Position numbers and translations under genes: made by a program | Assembly (NCBI RefSeq): GCF_001039355.2 | Contig: NW_019775611.1 | Location: 240,116 to 294,684, forward strand | Source: Lingula anatina | Lineage: Eukaryota; Brachiopoda; Lingulata; Lingulida; Lingulidae | Reading direction: 5' to 3' | DNA length: 54,569 bases | Notes under the pieces: model-generated | What the model saw: the letters and a program-made list of their open reading frames with translations, nothing else | Told to the model about the DNA's origin: nothing | The model's database searches: none | Shown here: positions 11,492-22,337 of the stretch, one piece after another | Position numbering within the stretch: position 1 is the first letter of the stretch | Layout: the number at the start of each line of letters is the position of its first letter

Positions 11492-14400
11492 TGTAAGGAA
11501 TTAATGTGAACACATATTTTAGCAAAAAACGAAGAGCGAAATTTAGAAACAAATGCAAACAGACTGAAAAAGTACTAAAAGCCAGGGGGCAGAAGTGGGT
11601 CTATTACTTTAAATTCCTAGTTTAATTTGATTTAAAATTGAAAGTAAAAGTTGAATTCGATTCCAAACAAACGTATTTTTGTGACTCTACAAAGACTCAA
11701 TCCATGAAATGGTGACCGAAATAATTTATAATTATCTAATCAGGAATGGTGCGAAAGTCCATTTAGGAATTACCTGTTATTTTGGCTATAAGCGCCGCCT
11801 TCCAGTCGCTAATCTTGCCATACCGATATTTAAGGAAATCCTCCCATAAAATTGCAGCTATGCCGTTGAGAGAAGAGGAATTAGAACTGGAGAAAATTCA
11901 AAATGATACAACTTTTTAACAACGTCGGTGTATTTTCTCTGTATCTTTATATATCTATCTATCTGTTCCTTTTAAATTATCATATATATAAATTTTATTT
12001 GATGTAAGAGATAAAATGATACAAAATTAGGCGCAACAGATATCCATAAGAAAACAAGGAAAAAAGCCAACAAGCACACCATAATTTCACGTAATAAATC
12101 CCTAAAATACGTAAGTTACGTAAAAAAGTATTAATTAATTAATTTATTTATTAATTAAAAGAGGGAACGATAAAGATAAAAAACTTAACCCCGGACTGTT
12201 TAAAGGACATATTGCATTATACCAACCTTTTCAAGATTTTTTCTAAAATAAAAGACAACATAATATCACAATATACCTGAGAGCGCCCGACATCAGCGCG
12301 GCAATAAACAGACCGGGAACTCCCGGCAAATCTTGCAGAACATCCATCACATAATAAGCCAGTAGCTATAAATAAGAAGCATTTTAGTGAAAAAGTGGGA
12401 GAATTATTTGACTAAGGGTGATAGTATAGAATCTATGGAGAAAGTAAGCTCGTAGTTATATCACAGGAAACACACTAGAAAATAGACGCAGAGATGTTGA
12501 ATTTTGAGGGACATCTTAAGACAAGGAGCAAGATGAAAATATGCTGTCTAAAAATAGAATCGTCACACCCAAGTTTGAAAGAGAGAGAGAGAGAGAGGGT
12601 GAGAGGCGTTGAAAATGTTGATAGTTGGGAAGATAGACGGGCTGAAATACAGACTGAAATACATTCAGAACAGCGGACTAACAGATCTGCGGATCAAATA
12701 TGGCGACCCACTAAAAAGCTTGCCGCTCAATTCGCGATTAAACACTAAACATATTCCCCGCGGTGATTACGCAACGAGCATCCAAGTGGGTCGGCCATAT
12801 TTGATCCACGGGCCTGTTAGACAAACATAGAGGCACTGCAAGTTGTCATCACCTCGTTCTCATTCTTGACGTATTTCATCTTTAACGGGTCACACCTCAG
12901 CAAAGTGTAATGTGTGTAAACTGCTATTCCACACAGGGCGGCAGGGACGGTAAGGACCAGCAGAAATGGTGCGTTCATCAGCACAGCCCTATATGAAAAA
13001 AGTGTGAAACGAGATTAACTTAATTCGGGATTAAAAAGTAGGATGCTGTTTTCATATATATTTGTTAAAATAATGGTGTAAATTTTGAGAACCCTAAAAA
13101 GTAAACGTATGGTATGGAAATGAATGACACATTTTGGCATTCATACGTCACTGTCCTTCCAACACTCCTGCGGCGTCGAAATGACCTCAGTGCACACTAG
13201 AAAACGTAATGACGACACTTCATACGTCACCATGTCTCAAGTTCTAAACAAAATTTTTATTTATTTATTTATTTTTGGTTTCCTCATAACCCTTAGATCT
13301 ACAGTGTACGCTTGTCGTTCTCAACTGCCTGCTTTTAAGGCACTTTGCATTTTAAAACAAAGTTCACATACTTCTCCAATGCCGATCAAATTTGTTGTCT
13401 ACTCCATATGCTAAATCAGTGTTGGTTAAGCAAAACGGTACATACATTATTGAAGAATTACATGCACGAAAAAATTCACTTAATGTTTTTTATATCAGTA
13501 CGCCTGACAGTCACCTTAAACCTTCAGATTCTAGGTCAATATAATGACAATTATATTATACTTTTAAACTTTTCTAATTCTACATTTACTTGAGCTGTAC
13601 CTAACAAATCAGTAGTGATCGAAAGTGTACATTCAGCACGATATATTAACTAACTTTACTGCATCTTTGTCCGTCTTGACGGAGCCAATCCTCTGTACAC
13701 TGGCCTGGTTGAAACAAGAGAACCCAATGGACAGAAAGGTGGTCCCAATTAGCATTGTCCAGAATGAGTGACGAGTGGTCGGAGACGGGTCAAACCTGCG
13801 GTAAAGAGTACTGTATGACGTAATAACGGTATGACGTCACAATTGTTCAATGATACATCACTCAGAACTACTCGGATGTCTCGCGCACTCGACAATATGT
13901 ATGGAGTGTACCGGAGTCAGCCGAGGATTGCCGAGTGATGATAGATGGGTTATATTTAGTAAAATGTACATCATGGAATGAGTGGCGAATAGCTTTATAC
14001 AGGTCAAAACTATGGCGGTGATCATGCATTATGAAGATTATGTGACGTAACAAAAGAATGACGTCATAAGTCTTACATACTAAATGGCCCACATTTGATG
14101 CAATCTGTTTTACAGAAAAAGTGTCAGAAAGATAGAGGTTGGTCAGACCTATGATTAATTGTTAAGTGAAATGCAATAACATTAACAATAAAATTGCAAA
14201 CATAATACAACTGCCCAGTTTGTGAAGTAAAAATAAAAACATAAATATGTAATAATTACATCTATTTTTATCTGTACCTACACGAAGAAATTCAATCTGT
14301 CTCCTGCTGCCATAGCATCCCAGGCCGGAGACATTCCTCCTATTGTTATGTAGCCCTGTAAATATTAGATACCGTANNNNNNNNNNNNNNNNNNNNNNNN

Positions 14401-15677
14401 NNNNNNNNNNNNNNNNNNNNNNNNNNNNNNNNNNNNNNNNNNNNNNNNNNNNNNNNNNNNNNNNNNNNNNNNNNNNNNNNNNNNNNNNNNNNNNNNNNNN
14501 NNNNNNNNNNNNNNNNNNNNNNNNNNNNNNNNNNNNNNNNNNNNNNNNNNNNNNNNNNNNNNNNNNNNNNNNNNNNNNNNNNNNNNNNNNNNNNNNNNNN
14601 NNNNNNNNNNNNNNNNNNNNNNNNNNNNNNNNNNNNNNNNNNNNNNNNNNNNNNNNNNNNNNNNNNNNNNNNNNNNNNNNNNNNNNNNNNNNNNNNNNNN
14701 NNNNNNNNNNNNNNNNNNNNNNNNNNNNNNNNNNNNNNNNNNNNNNNNNNNNNNNNNNNNNNNNNNNNNNNNNNNNNNNNNNNNNNNNNNNNNNNNNNNN
14801 NNNNNNNNNNNNNNNNNNNNNNNNNNNNNNNNNNNNNNNNNNNNNNNNNNNNNNNNNNNNNNNNNNNNNNNNNNNNNNNNNNNNNNNNNNNNNNNNNNNN
14901 NNNNNNNNNNNNNNNNNNNNNNNNNNNNNNNNNNNNNNNNNNNNNNNNNNNNNNNNNNNNNNNNNNNNNNNNNNNNNNNNNNNNNNNNNNNNNNNNNNNN
15001 NNNNNNNNNNNNNNNNNNNNNNNNNNNNNNNNNNNNNNNNNNNNNNNNNNNNNNNNNNNNNNNNNNNNNNNNNNNNNNNNNNNNNNNNNNNNNNNNNNNN
15101 NNNNNNNNNNNNNNNNNNNNNNNNNNNNNNNNNNNNNNNNNNNNNNNNNNNNNNNNNNNNNNNNNNNNNNNNNNNNNNNNNNNNNNNNTGATGTTTAGCG
15201 GTAAAATGTGTTTCTTGTCTTCGCTTAACTAAAGAACTTTAAAAATGAAATGGAGTTAGCTAGGGTTTCATTCCCTTTCCGTTCTTCTTTCTCTCTATTA
15301 TTTACATTTCGTTTCATTTTTAATTTTCGTTCAAGTCCTGTCTAAAGACTGAGCTCCTTAAAGGAATTCTCCCGCCAATGCGAATATTCCTTGAAAAAAG
15401 TATATTTTTCAAACTCAGGAATATTGACCCGTCTCTACACTTGAATTCGATGTTTGGTATTATTTCAATTAAATAATTCAGTTTTAAATGTTTCCCCAAA
15501 TGTTAAATCACCTTGTCGTCCTTTACATTTCAGATGGCTTTTATCGTTTGAAAGGCGTGGATTGGGAAGGATAAATACATGTAACTTCGCAGGATATACA
15601 CTAATGCTCATAAGTAAAGCACAGAAAATAAGACTTGGGACAGTTTCAAACTCAAATAGTGCACATTTAAGAGTTTA

Positions 15678-15723
<46 letters not shown>

Positions 15724-16475
15724 CCTATCTTAAATCGTGTGACATACCTTGATTAATATTGCTAGCATGGCCGTCACCATAACGACGAATTGGAAGACGT
15801 CGGTCCACAGTACCGCCTTTATACCTCCCTACAAAGAAGAGCGAAAATAGAGGATGCACTGTAATACAGTCATGGTTCAAGACAATGTGAACTGCATAAT
15901 CTTTCGCAATGTAGGAAGTTAAAAGTTGATTCAAAATTTAAACTATAACATTTTAAAATGTTAAATCAAATAACCATGAATTTTTTATCATACAGACATT
16001 TAAGGCAGTTACTTTAAAGCAATTTAGTGAGACTCCCCAGGGAGTTAGACCGATCCAGATGGATCGGTCTAGGCATGGGAACCTAGTCTTAGAGACAATT
16101 TCCCGCAAAGGTGGACAGATTCAGCTAGTGCTAAGGGTCTATATCTGAATCATGATAATAAGGGTTTATCAGAATAAGGCTTAAAACTGCTTACCAAAGT
16201 TGTATAGAATACACACACTGTGGACACTATCACAATAGATGCCCATGTTGGGAGGTCGGTCACTGAAACATATACACGAGCAATTTTAGTTGGAAAATTC
16301 AGCAAAGGACGTTTGTGAATTTGTTTATAATGTTCTGAGGATAAGTGAAGAAATGTGACGCTTTTGCACTTATGTTGTAATTATTTTTGGTTTGATATGA
16401 AATTATGTATGCTTGTTCTGCTAGTTATTAGCCTATATCATAATGTGGACATATATTAATAATAAAATTCTTCTT

Positions 16476-16515
<40 letters not shown>

Positions 16516-18878
16516 AAGAACCTACGATAACTTCTTTTCTGAAGAATGACTTTTACAAAGATAAAGTTGAGCAAAGCTGAACGGTCCCCGTAGCACATTT
16601 CACACTTGCAATCACTTGGGATTAAAACCGGGAGAATATCTCCGATATATAGGTGAAAAAATGGAAGACCGGATCTGCCGTGTCTGTATCGATGGGCCAC
16701 AGGTGGAAGAACTACAGTTTTTACTTCACTTCAATATATGATGTCATTAGATCAAGATTTTGGACTAGAACCTTTCGTGTGTATGAAGCCAACCCTTACC
16801 TGCCTCCACGGCCGTGGCTGTGGCGTTTGTCGCAGTTCCAAGGTACAGCGTCTGTAATGAAGGTTGCGGTTTATTTTGTACATCATGACGTTAATAAAAT
16901 CCAACAAAACTTCTCTCTCTCTGTCTCTCTCTCTTTCATTCTTAGCTTTAAGCAAACTCTTAACGAAAAATAAAGCGTGCAGATAGATTAAATTCAGCAC
17001 GTACTTAGATACTGACAATCAAATCATATTCTCAACAAAATGAATAATGTTTTCAGAATGATTAACAGTTCTCTAATTAATCCCCAGTCCAAAAATGAAT
17101 ATGCATTTTGCCACTTCTCATCACAAGCAGCACTCCTTGGTGACAGAGCATTCTGGAATTCACAACATGTATACGTATGATTTGTTTTATTAATATTCAC
17201 CGCGGACAGTATCCCCAGTAGAGACCCAAGGCGGCGTACTGTTTTCGACCGGTACCTTCGCTCAAGATACTGGAATAAGAAAGTAGAAGCAGTTAAGCAG
17301 GACTAACCCCTGCAAAATTTTGTCTCATTCAACGTTCACTTACGATTCTCAATGCATTCTAGAACATTTGGTGTCTTTCTTTAACGTTCTAATGTTGTTC
17401 TGTAATGAATGTAACAATTCGAGAATTGTGTTTTTTAGAAGTACTTCAGAATGTCCTAGAACAGTTTAAGAACATTTTTCATTGAAAGAGAAAAACATTA
17501 TGTTCTGGAATAGATTGAGAACTGTAAGCGAGTGTTAAATGAGACAAATTTTTGCAGGGGAAACCAATATACGTATCCTGACTACGCATATGAAATCTTA
17601 CAACAATGCTTTGTTACAAGAAATACATGGCTGGTGTTTCTTACCACCAGAACTCACAGTGGATATATATAATGGACTCTTGAAGTAGACCAAAGTTTTT
17701 AGTTTAAAAGTTAAGACCAATATTAGGTGTAAAAAGTTATTGCTAGGTCGCATGAGATAGGGTCTACCCATCTCCGATGAAAACACTCCTTGAACACAGA
17801 CACAGTAGGGTCACGGTCCCCCCCCTCCCCCCCCAATCTTATTTGGTGACAATCTGACCTCGAAACAACTTGTTATCTGTACTAAGCGGATAAGTGGAAC
17901 ACAGCTGTAAACCTTTGGTGACATTGGTCGCATTCAGAACAAGATGATCCGCTGACAACATATCCGCGGGTCAAATATGGCCGACTCACTTGAAAGCATC
18001 ACGCATTATATACAAATCCCTAATAGACAATGAACAGATTCCCCGCGGTGACTACACGGCAGGCTTCAAAGTGGGTCGGCCACATTCGATCCGCAGATCT
18101 GTAAGCCCGCGGATCAAATTTGGTTGTGGATGCGGTCCTTTTTACCTCAAATGAACTCGTTATCTGCAGTTTCCGGATAAAGGGGACGAAGGTAAAGGCA
18201 GAGATCACGTAGGCCAGGATGTTAAACAGATTAAACATCACTATCTGGATGCCGTGCTGATATATCTCAGTTGTGTACCTGTGAATAAAATAACGTGTAA
18301 AACAATAGCTTATCCTAGCTTGTACCAGTGAGGTATACGAATAGGGTTTATACACCAAAGGTCAATAAGAATGAACATTTAGAGTTGACGACAATTAAAA
18401 AAAAAATTAAAAAAAAGTTCTTAAAACGTGTCTATAATTGTACATTTCCAAATAGTATTTGAACCAAAGCGAGACAAATAAACAACCCAACTACTTGAAA
18501 ATGTACAAGTTGAAATAACATAAGCATAATAAGTGTGATATGGGGCAATTTGCAGTTGAATGTTGATGAGAGGTACCCAGAATATCACTTTGTAGACAAC
18601 CCTATATAACTCCTTACTTGCACCCTCTGATCTACAGTTGTATCACCGATGACTTTCCTGGAAATATTTAACTGCCCTCTGATATGAGGGTCCCAGTAAA
18701 ATACGTACAAAATCACACTGTGTTTTTCAATATTTATGTAACAGACTAGTACCATTTAGCATGATTAAGGGAAGTGATTGAAGTCATCAATTTCAGATTT
18801 TGGAGATACTAGTGAACGTTTTAAACGCTGATCGTATTTACAAAAGACAGTAAATATTACAGAGAGAGGGGAAAATAC

Positions 18879-18925
<47 letters not shown>

Positions 18926-21800
18926 AAGGAGTGCAATACGAAAAAATTCTAGAGCCATTTTTCTTTTCACAATACCAGCAAGTCGAGCAGTGAAAAGAGA
19001 ATTGAGAAGGTACTGTGAACTGATCTGAAATCAAAGTAAATAAAATTTTCTTTCAAGTCTTTCAAGTTTCAAGTTCACAAATAACTTGTTCTGCAGTTTT
19101 TATGCTTCTTGTACAGATCACAAATACAACTCCTCGGCTTGTAAATTTCATGTGCACTTACAAGTTTTTTAAGGGACCCGTGGCCAACAAGCTATTTACG
19201 CCATCAGGTCTACTTCGTTAAATTATACGTAATTGTATAAATCGGATACCATTTGCTTTTCATGGATTGAGAGAGAGGGTGATTAAACTAATGATTGATA
19301 ATTCTCGTTATTTATCATCTTTTCAAAGCAAGATTATATTGGTCCAAGAAGACAAGGCTATTTGCTTTGTCTCCTTTTTTTAGGAAAACGTAATGGAGTG
19401 CAGATCCGTCACAACCAAAGGGATCTTGGTACTGAAAACTGCTAAACAAATACAAATGCCAGTATACTTATTGTTCTAATAAAGTTTCAAATTTATAAGA
19501 AAATATATTCTAGGGCAGATCGTTGATTGGAAACATGAATTAGTGTCTTTTATTAATTGTAATCTTAACAGAGTTGTTCGGATACACCCCATTGAGAGTC
19601 TAACCTCTTTAAATGTCCGTGTAACATGCACCACTTCCTTATTCGTGTTTTCATAGCAATTACCATTAGTTGTTTCGACAAGATTATTATATAACAACCC
19701 TGCCAGAAAGAAAACAAAGAGCATCCTTAGTAGCTTCCATTTTTCAAACAAGCTGATGAAGCAACCAGAGGAATGATCGAGTGTGTAAGGGTGTATTCCC
19801 AGAGATTTAGATCGATCCAGGGATGAAGATTTAGATCGACCTAACTCCCTGGGGGTTCAAGCTAAATTGCAGTCAGTCGAGCGCGCACCATAGTTAATTA
19901 GCCCCTTACAGCTTTCAGTAGGCGGGACAGACGCTTAAGCCGGCTAAGCTGACAGTAATCTAGGGAGACTCCCCACAGGGATAGATCGATTTAAAATCTA
20001 TGGAAATGGGGTGTAAATGTGTAGAAATGATCATATGCAAACCTAAGGCGCGACGTCAGTGTTTAAATTTTTTCCGAAGAATTAGGAACGGCTTTCACTG
20101 ATTATTTTTATGTAAATGATAAGACTGTGGATTCAATTTACATGTACAAGTATTGTGGACTGAAATTTTGGCAATGGGAAAAGCACTGTTCAGTTTAAAG
20201 TAGAGGTTGACAGTGGACAGGTGAGGGGGGGGGGGCAGATGTTAGGGGAGGGGCTTGTTAAAACAAGGTAAGATAGGACAGCTATGATAATAGCAAAGCA
20301 GTGCTTGGACTGATTGGCGTGGCACGCGCCGGCTTGGTCCTAGCCATTTAAAGCTACTATCTTGTCGCCGCCACAAACAATGGTGATCTTTTTGCTGACG
20401 TATCCTGCTGTTAAGGCCCCTTTACACTGGACGGCGTCCAGTGTAACCCACGGCGTCCATTGCGATGCTTGAGCGACCATTGAGCATCCTTGCTGCGTTC
20501 TCTGTATCTTCACTGGCGATTAGTGGCGTCCATTCTACGATCATTCTGTGCATCCTGCTTGACCGATGAGCGTTGTTTGGGCGTCCTTCTATATATTCTA
20601 ACTCATATTTTTTCATCGGTTCTAAACAGGTCATCCAATGTAAGAACATTCCAGAAAACGAAACAAATAAATGGGAATAAACGCTTTAAATTACAGTGAT
20701 GCAAGGTCTGCATGGACTGATACTCAGCCAGATGCTCATTGTTATCCTTATAAAAAGGATGGACAGGCGCCGATAACGAGAAAATATGACTGACACAACA
20801 CAGAATGTTTGAATCCGTTTTCAGATGACGCATTCTGTAAAAGATCTGACAAAACTGCATCTTGTAAAAAAGGCAAAATATTCGTTTTATAATTACCTCC
20901 AAAAAATGGATCGGTTCATGAATTTTAGGGGAAAAAACTATCGGAGACTGATATGAGACCACTGTTGCCCTAAGAATTCCTGTCTGGTGAAAAATACCTC
21001 AGCACGGCCCCGTTTGAGAGAAAATAATAATAATATTCTACTTGCCGAACACTGGACGATCTTTGAGTTTTCATTCTGCAAACAAAGCGATGCTTGTGCG
21101 TCCTCTCTGCGTCCATTGATAAGCGACTTTGCAGCGTCCATCCTCCTTCGCGTTATCTCTGCGATTGTTTTGAACATGCTCAAACCTTCGCGGCGTCCAT
21201 GGCGTCCTCGGCGATGCTTGAACGTTCTTTGTGCGATCTTAGCGATCACTGAGCGTTCTTTGAGCGTCCGACGGCGTCCTGGCCAGTTTCATGGTCACAC
21301 AAAGGACGCAGAAAGGACGCCGTCCAGTGAAAAGGGGGTTTTACTGATACCTAATGACAGGGAATCTACGCACTCACGCTGGACCACACCGCCGTCATGG
21401 TGTTCACTCGTCTAAGCTATTGTGTTATTCCGTGTAAGCTAGTGTGTTTTTCCGTTTAAAATTAAACGGTTTTGATATGGTTGTCCATTGTTTGCCCACC
21501 CACTTCTATTCACAAAATAGGGATTAAAATATTTAAAACGTTGTAAACCGGAATACAACGGAATCTCAATTATGAACTCTACGGTACCTACCCTAGAATC
21601 ATAATCCCCGATATATACGACACTATGATAGACAGAGCCACAGGCAAGAAGCCCATATCCCTGTTCGCCAGCAGGTACTCTCGAGTTGTCTTTTGGCGTC
21701 CCCCGGTTCGTGAGAAGATGACCCCTACAGAGGCGGACACAAGTAGAACCGCACACATGACAACGTAGTCTACCACGCCAATGGTCCTCGTGTACGCCAT
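8698..21800 (-). CDS. SLC5-family sodium-coupled solute transporter (SMCT/SMVT-like), 16 exons
   Basis: A sodium-driven carrier of the SLC5 family, predicted to move monocarboxylates or vitamins across the plasma membrane; the substrate is not decidable here. I rebuilt it from 16 minus-strand exons: 21800-21592, 18278-18146, 17269-17201, 16851-16800, 16262-16195, 15828-15748, 14355-14282, 13795-13655, 12988-12853, 12365-12277, 11886-11774, 11431-11361, 10588-10502, 9937-9702, 9507-9407, 8783-8698. Phases agree at every junction and the total is 1746 nt (581 aa plus stop), close to the family's usual 580-650 aa. Hallmarks are VVDYVV in the first helix (residues 9-14), TTEIYQHG (72-79), the family signature GGIKAVLWTDVFQ (178-190), RHSFWT near 237-242, the Na-site-type SSNSSSLN near 351-358, and YATSYLYYSPLG near 527-538. 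An extracellular loop near 458-520 carries several N-X-S/T sites. The start ATG lies directly before the conserved N-terminal segment. The least certain part is the last exon. Confidence 0.92.
8798..8970. mobile_element. MITE family 1, copy A (in last SLC5 intron)
   Basis: Shares with other copies the inner inverted pair ATCAAATAAGGCCAACCCAC and AAGTGGGATC, the central ATTCCCCGCG, and outer ends resembling ATTCAGAAC and GTTGCGAATGCAACC. It is degenerate and ends about 14 bases from the acceptor of exon 16. Confidence 0.65.
9407..9507 (-). CDS. SLC5 transporter exon 15
   Basis: Completes Tyr520 and encodes residues 521-553, including GFYATSYLYYSPLG and the last helix. The donor is ATCA|GTAAGT. 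Without splicing here, the frame would read ISKYM and stop at 9393-9395. Confidence 0.9.
9702..9937 (-). CDS. SLC5 transporter exon 14
   Basis: Residues 442-519 plus two bases of Tyr520: a helix starting GALTGG, then a loop with several N-X-S/T sites. The in-frame TAG at the end is avoided by the donor TTA|GTAAGA. Confidence 0.9.
10502..10588 (-). CDS. SLC5 transporter exon 13
   Basis: Exactly 29 codons, residues 413-441, with NGPLFGLFFLGILCPFANW, the GPLxGLFxLG motif of the family. The donor is CAG|GTAAGA. Confidence 0.94.
11176..11220. repeat. (ATT)n microsatellite
   Basis: About 15 units in an SLC5 intron. Confidence 0.95.
11361..11431 (-). CDS. SLC5 transporter exon 12 (GC-AG intron follows)
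   Basis: Completes Val389 and encodes residues 390-412, ending IGGTIFQ. The donor reads CAG|GCAAGT, a non-canonical GC donor with otherwise perfect consensus. Confidence 0.9.
11454..11491. repeat. (AAT)n microsatellite
   Basis: About 12 units, some 20 bases upstream of the exon 12 acceptor in the same gene. Confidence 0.95.
11774..11886 (-). CDS. SLC5 transporter exon 11
   Basis: Completes Ser351 and encodes residues 352-388, starting SNSSSLNGIAA, the conserved helix thought to line the second sodium site in this fold. The donor is ACAG|GTAATT. Confidence 0.93.
12277..12365 (-). CDS. SLC5 transporter exon 10
   Basis: Residues 322-350 plus two bases. Carries DVLQDLPGVPGLFIAALMSG, which matches the DxLQDxPGxPGLF stretch of SMCT-type carriers. 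The donor is CAG|GTATAT. Confidence 0.94.
12661..12828. mobile_element. MITE family 1, copy B (in SLC5 intron 9)
   Basis: Starts ATTCAGAACAGCGGACTAAC, then GATCAAATATGGCGACCCAC, central ATTCCCCGCGGTGATTACGC, and the inverted arm AAGTGGGTCGGCCATATTTG. It is a foldback element without coding capacity. Confidence 0.8.
12853..12988 (-). CDS. SLC5 transporter exon 9
   Basis: Residues 276 (completed) to 321: a hydrophobic helix, then the charged loop ending MKYVKNENE. The donor is GAG|GTGATG. Confidence 0.9.
13655..13795 (-). CDS. SLC5 transporter exon 8
   Basis: Residues 230-275 plus two bases of Lys276, including FDPSPTTRHSFWT and CFNQASVQR. Two donors are possible: GCA|GTAAAG would break the frame into exon 9, whereas AA|GTTAGT five bases later keeps it, so I use the latter. 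Confidence 0.88.
13805..14072. other. Imperfect inverted pair of CRE-like TGACGTCA segments
   Basis: ATGACGTAATAACGGTATGACGTCAC near 13814-13839 is mirrored by GTGACGTAACAAAAGAATGACGTCAT near 14041-14066 in intron 7 of the SLC5 gene. Either a decayed terminal-inverted-repeat element or a cluster of bZIP-type sites. Confidence 0.4.
14282..14355 (-). CDS. SLC5 transporter exon 7
   Basis: Residues 205-228 plus two bases of Val229. The phase follows directly from exon 6, so the N gap between them removes only intron sequence. The donor is GT|GTAGGT. Confidence 0.88.
14377..15188. other. Assembly gap (812 N)
   Basis: Undetermined bases inside intron 6 of the SLC5 gene. The phases of flanking exons match, so no coding sequence appears lost. 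Confidence 0.98.
15681..15718. repeat. (TA)n microsatellite
   Basis: About 18 TA units about 30 bases from the exon 6 donor of the SLC5 gene. Confidence 0.9.
15748..15828 (-). CDS. SLC5 transporter exon 6 (family signature)
   Basis: Exactly 27 codons, residues 178-204, carrying GGIKAVLWTDVFQF, the strongest SLC5 signature in the gene. The donor is AAG|GTATGT. Confidence 0.95.
16005..16095. mobile_element. MITE family 2, partial copy
   Basis: Carries AAGCAATTTAGTGAGACTCCCC and the self-complementary GACCGATCCAGATGGATCGGTC, matching the right ends of copies near 48.98 and 49.54 kb. Confidence 0.65.
16195..16262 (-). CDS. SLC5 transporter exon 5
   Basis: Completes Val155 and encodes residues 156-177, ending VCVFYTTL just before the GGIKAV signature. 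The donor is TTG|GTAAGC. Confidence 0.92.
16477..16513. repeat. (CTA)n microsatellite
   Basis: About 12 units in an SLC5 intron. Confidence 0.9.
16800..16851 (-). CDS. SLC5 transporter exon 4
   Basis: Residues 138-154 plus one base. Short hydrophobic exon (TLYLGTATNATATAVEA). The donor is GCAG|GTAAGG. Confidence 0.9.
17201..17269 (-). CDS. SLC5 transporter exon 3
   Basis: Exactly 23 codons, residues 115-137, starting YLERRYR, which continues the family's (S/T)xFEYLExR motif. The donor is GCG|GTGAAT. Confidence 0.92.
17922..18140. mobile_element. MITE family 1, copy C (abuts SLC5 exon 2 donor)
   Basis: Starts GCATTCAGAACAAGATGATC, then GGTCAAATATGGCCGACTCAC, central ATTCCCCGCGGTGACTACAC, and inverted AAGTGGGTCGGCCACATTCG. 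Its right end runs to about five bases from the donor dinucleotide of exon 2 at 18144-18145. Confidence 0.75.
18146..18278 (-). CDS. SLC5 transporter exon 2
   Basis: The acceptor is TTCACAG|G. Encodes residues 71-114, including TTEIYQHGIQ and LQITSSFE. The donor is GAG|GTAAAA, phase 0. Confidence 0.93.
18881..18922. repeat. (AG)n microsatellite
   Basis: About 20 units in intron 1 of the SLC5 gene. Confidence 0.95.
19788..20020. mobile_element. MITE family 2, full-length copy E
   Basis: Terminal inverted repeats: left ATTCCCAGAGATTTAGATCG, right CGATTTAAAATCTATGGAAA. Inside are CCTAACTCCCTGGGGGTTCA and GAGACTCCCCACAGGGATAG. It aligns end to end with copy F at 49.76 kb. Confidence 0.8.
20415..21338. 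mobile_element. Non-autonomous TIR element with GCGTCC subterminal repeats
   Basis: Left end CCCTTTACACTGGACGGCGTCC (20418-20439) is the inverse of 21315-21336 with one mismatch in 22. Both arms are studded with GCGTCC and GAGCG-type short repeats (about ten GCGTCC), all in the same orientation; the middle about 450 bp is unrelated A/T-rich DNA. There is no transposase ORF; open frames across it are accidental. It lies in intron 1 of the SLC5 gene. Confidence 0.8.
21592..21800 (-). CDS. SLC5 transporter exon 1
   Basis: Encodes residues 1-69 plus two bases of Gly70. It begins MAYTRTIGVVDYVV and includes the first core helix and the SIIVSYISGIMIL segment. The donor is GG|GTAGGT. Confidence 0.93.
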
Positions 21801-21958
21801 TGCTTGCCCTGACTACGCGTGGAAGCGATAAATATCTAATGACTGAAATAGAAATTTGAGGTGCGTGTTAAGTGTAATGTCAGTAATTGACAGCCACGAG
21901 CGAATAAATAAGGAGTGGGGAGTGCTTTGTAGAGTAACTGAGTTGATTGACATGCTCT

Positions 21959-22207
21959 TAAGCCTAGGTCCTAACCGAACGCACGGGCTGCTACGTGTGG
22001 TCTACGGCCAAAAAAAAAAATGGGGAAAACGTGGGAGTTCGTGCGTGAGGAGCACGTCCATCGTGCGACTTTTGGGAGGACGCAAACAGCACGTAGAAAC
22101 TTTTTGACAGGATCAACAGTCGCGATGTGCGATCTAGCTACGTCCTAGCCGGACGCAAGGAACCTAAAAACCGTGCGTCCAAAACGTAGTTGGGACCTAG
22201 GCTTTAT
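21959..22207. mobile_element. Short TIR element with CGTGCG subterminal motifs
   Basis: TTAAGCCTAGGTCCTAACCG at the left is inverted as GTTGGGACCTAGGCTTTA at the right. Both ends are followed by ACGCACGG-type motifs. About 245 bp, upstream of SLC5 exon 1, no ORF. Confidence 0.75.
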
Positions 22208-22337
22208 GATACTTATATAACCGCAAGTAATGTAAACGAGGAGAAGGCCTCTAGAGATTGAAAGAGGTAGAGACAGACATGGAAAGAAAGCGTCGCCAAA
22301 ACCAACTAGAAAACAGTTAATAAATAATATAAAAGAT

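Noticed and set aside
14343-15191. 282-codon frame across the first N gap
   Set aside because: Almost entirely undetermined bases; an artefact of translating N.
20987-21415. 142-codon plus-strand frame
   Set aside because: Lies inside the GCGTCC-repeat TIR element and in an SLC5 intron; no protein-like composition or domain.
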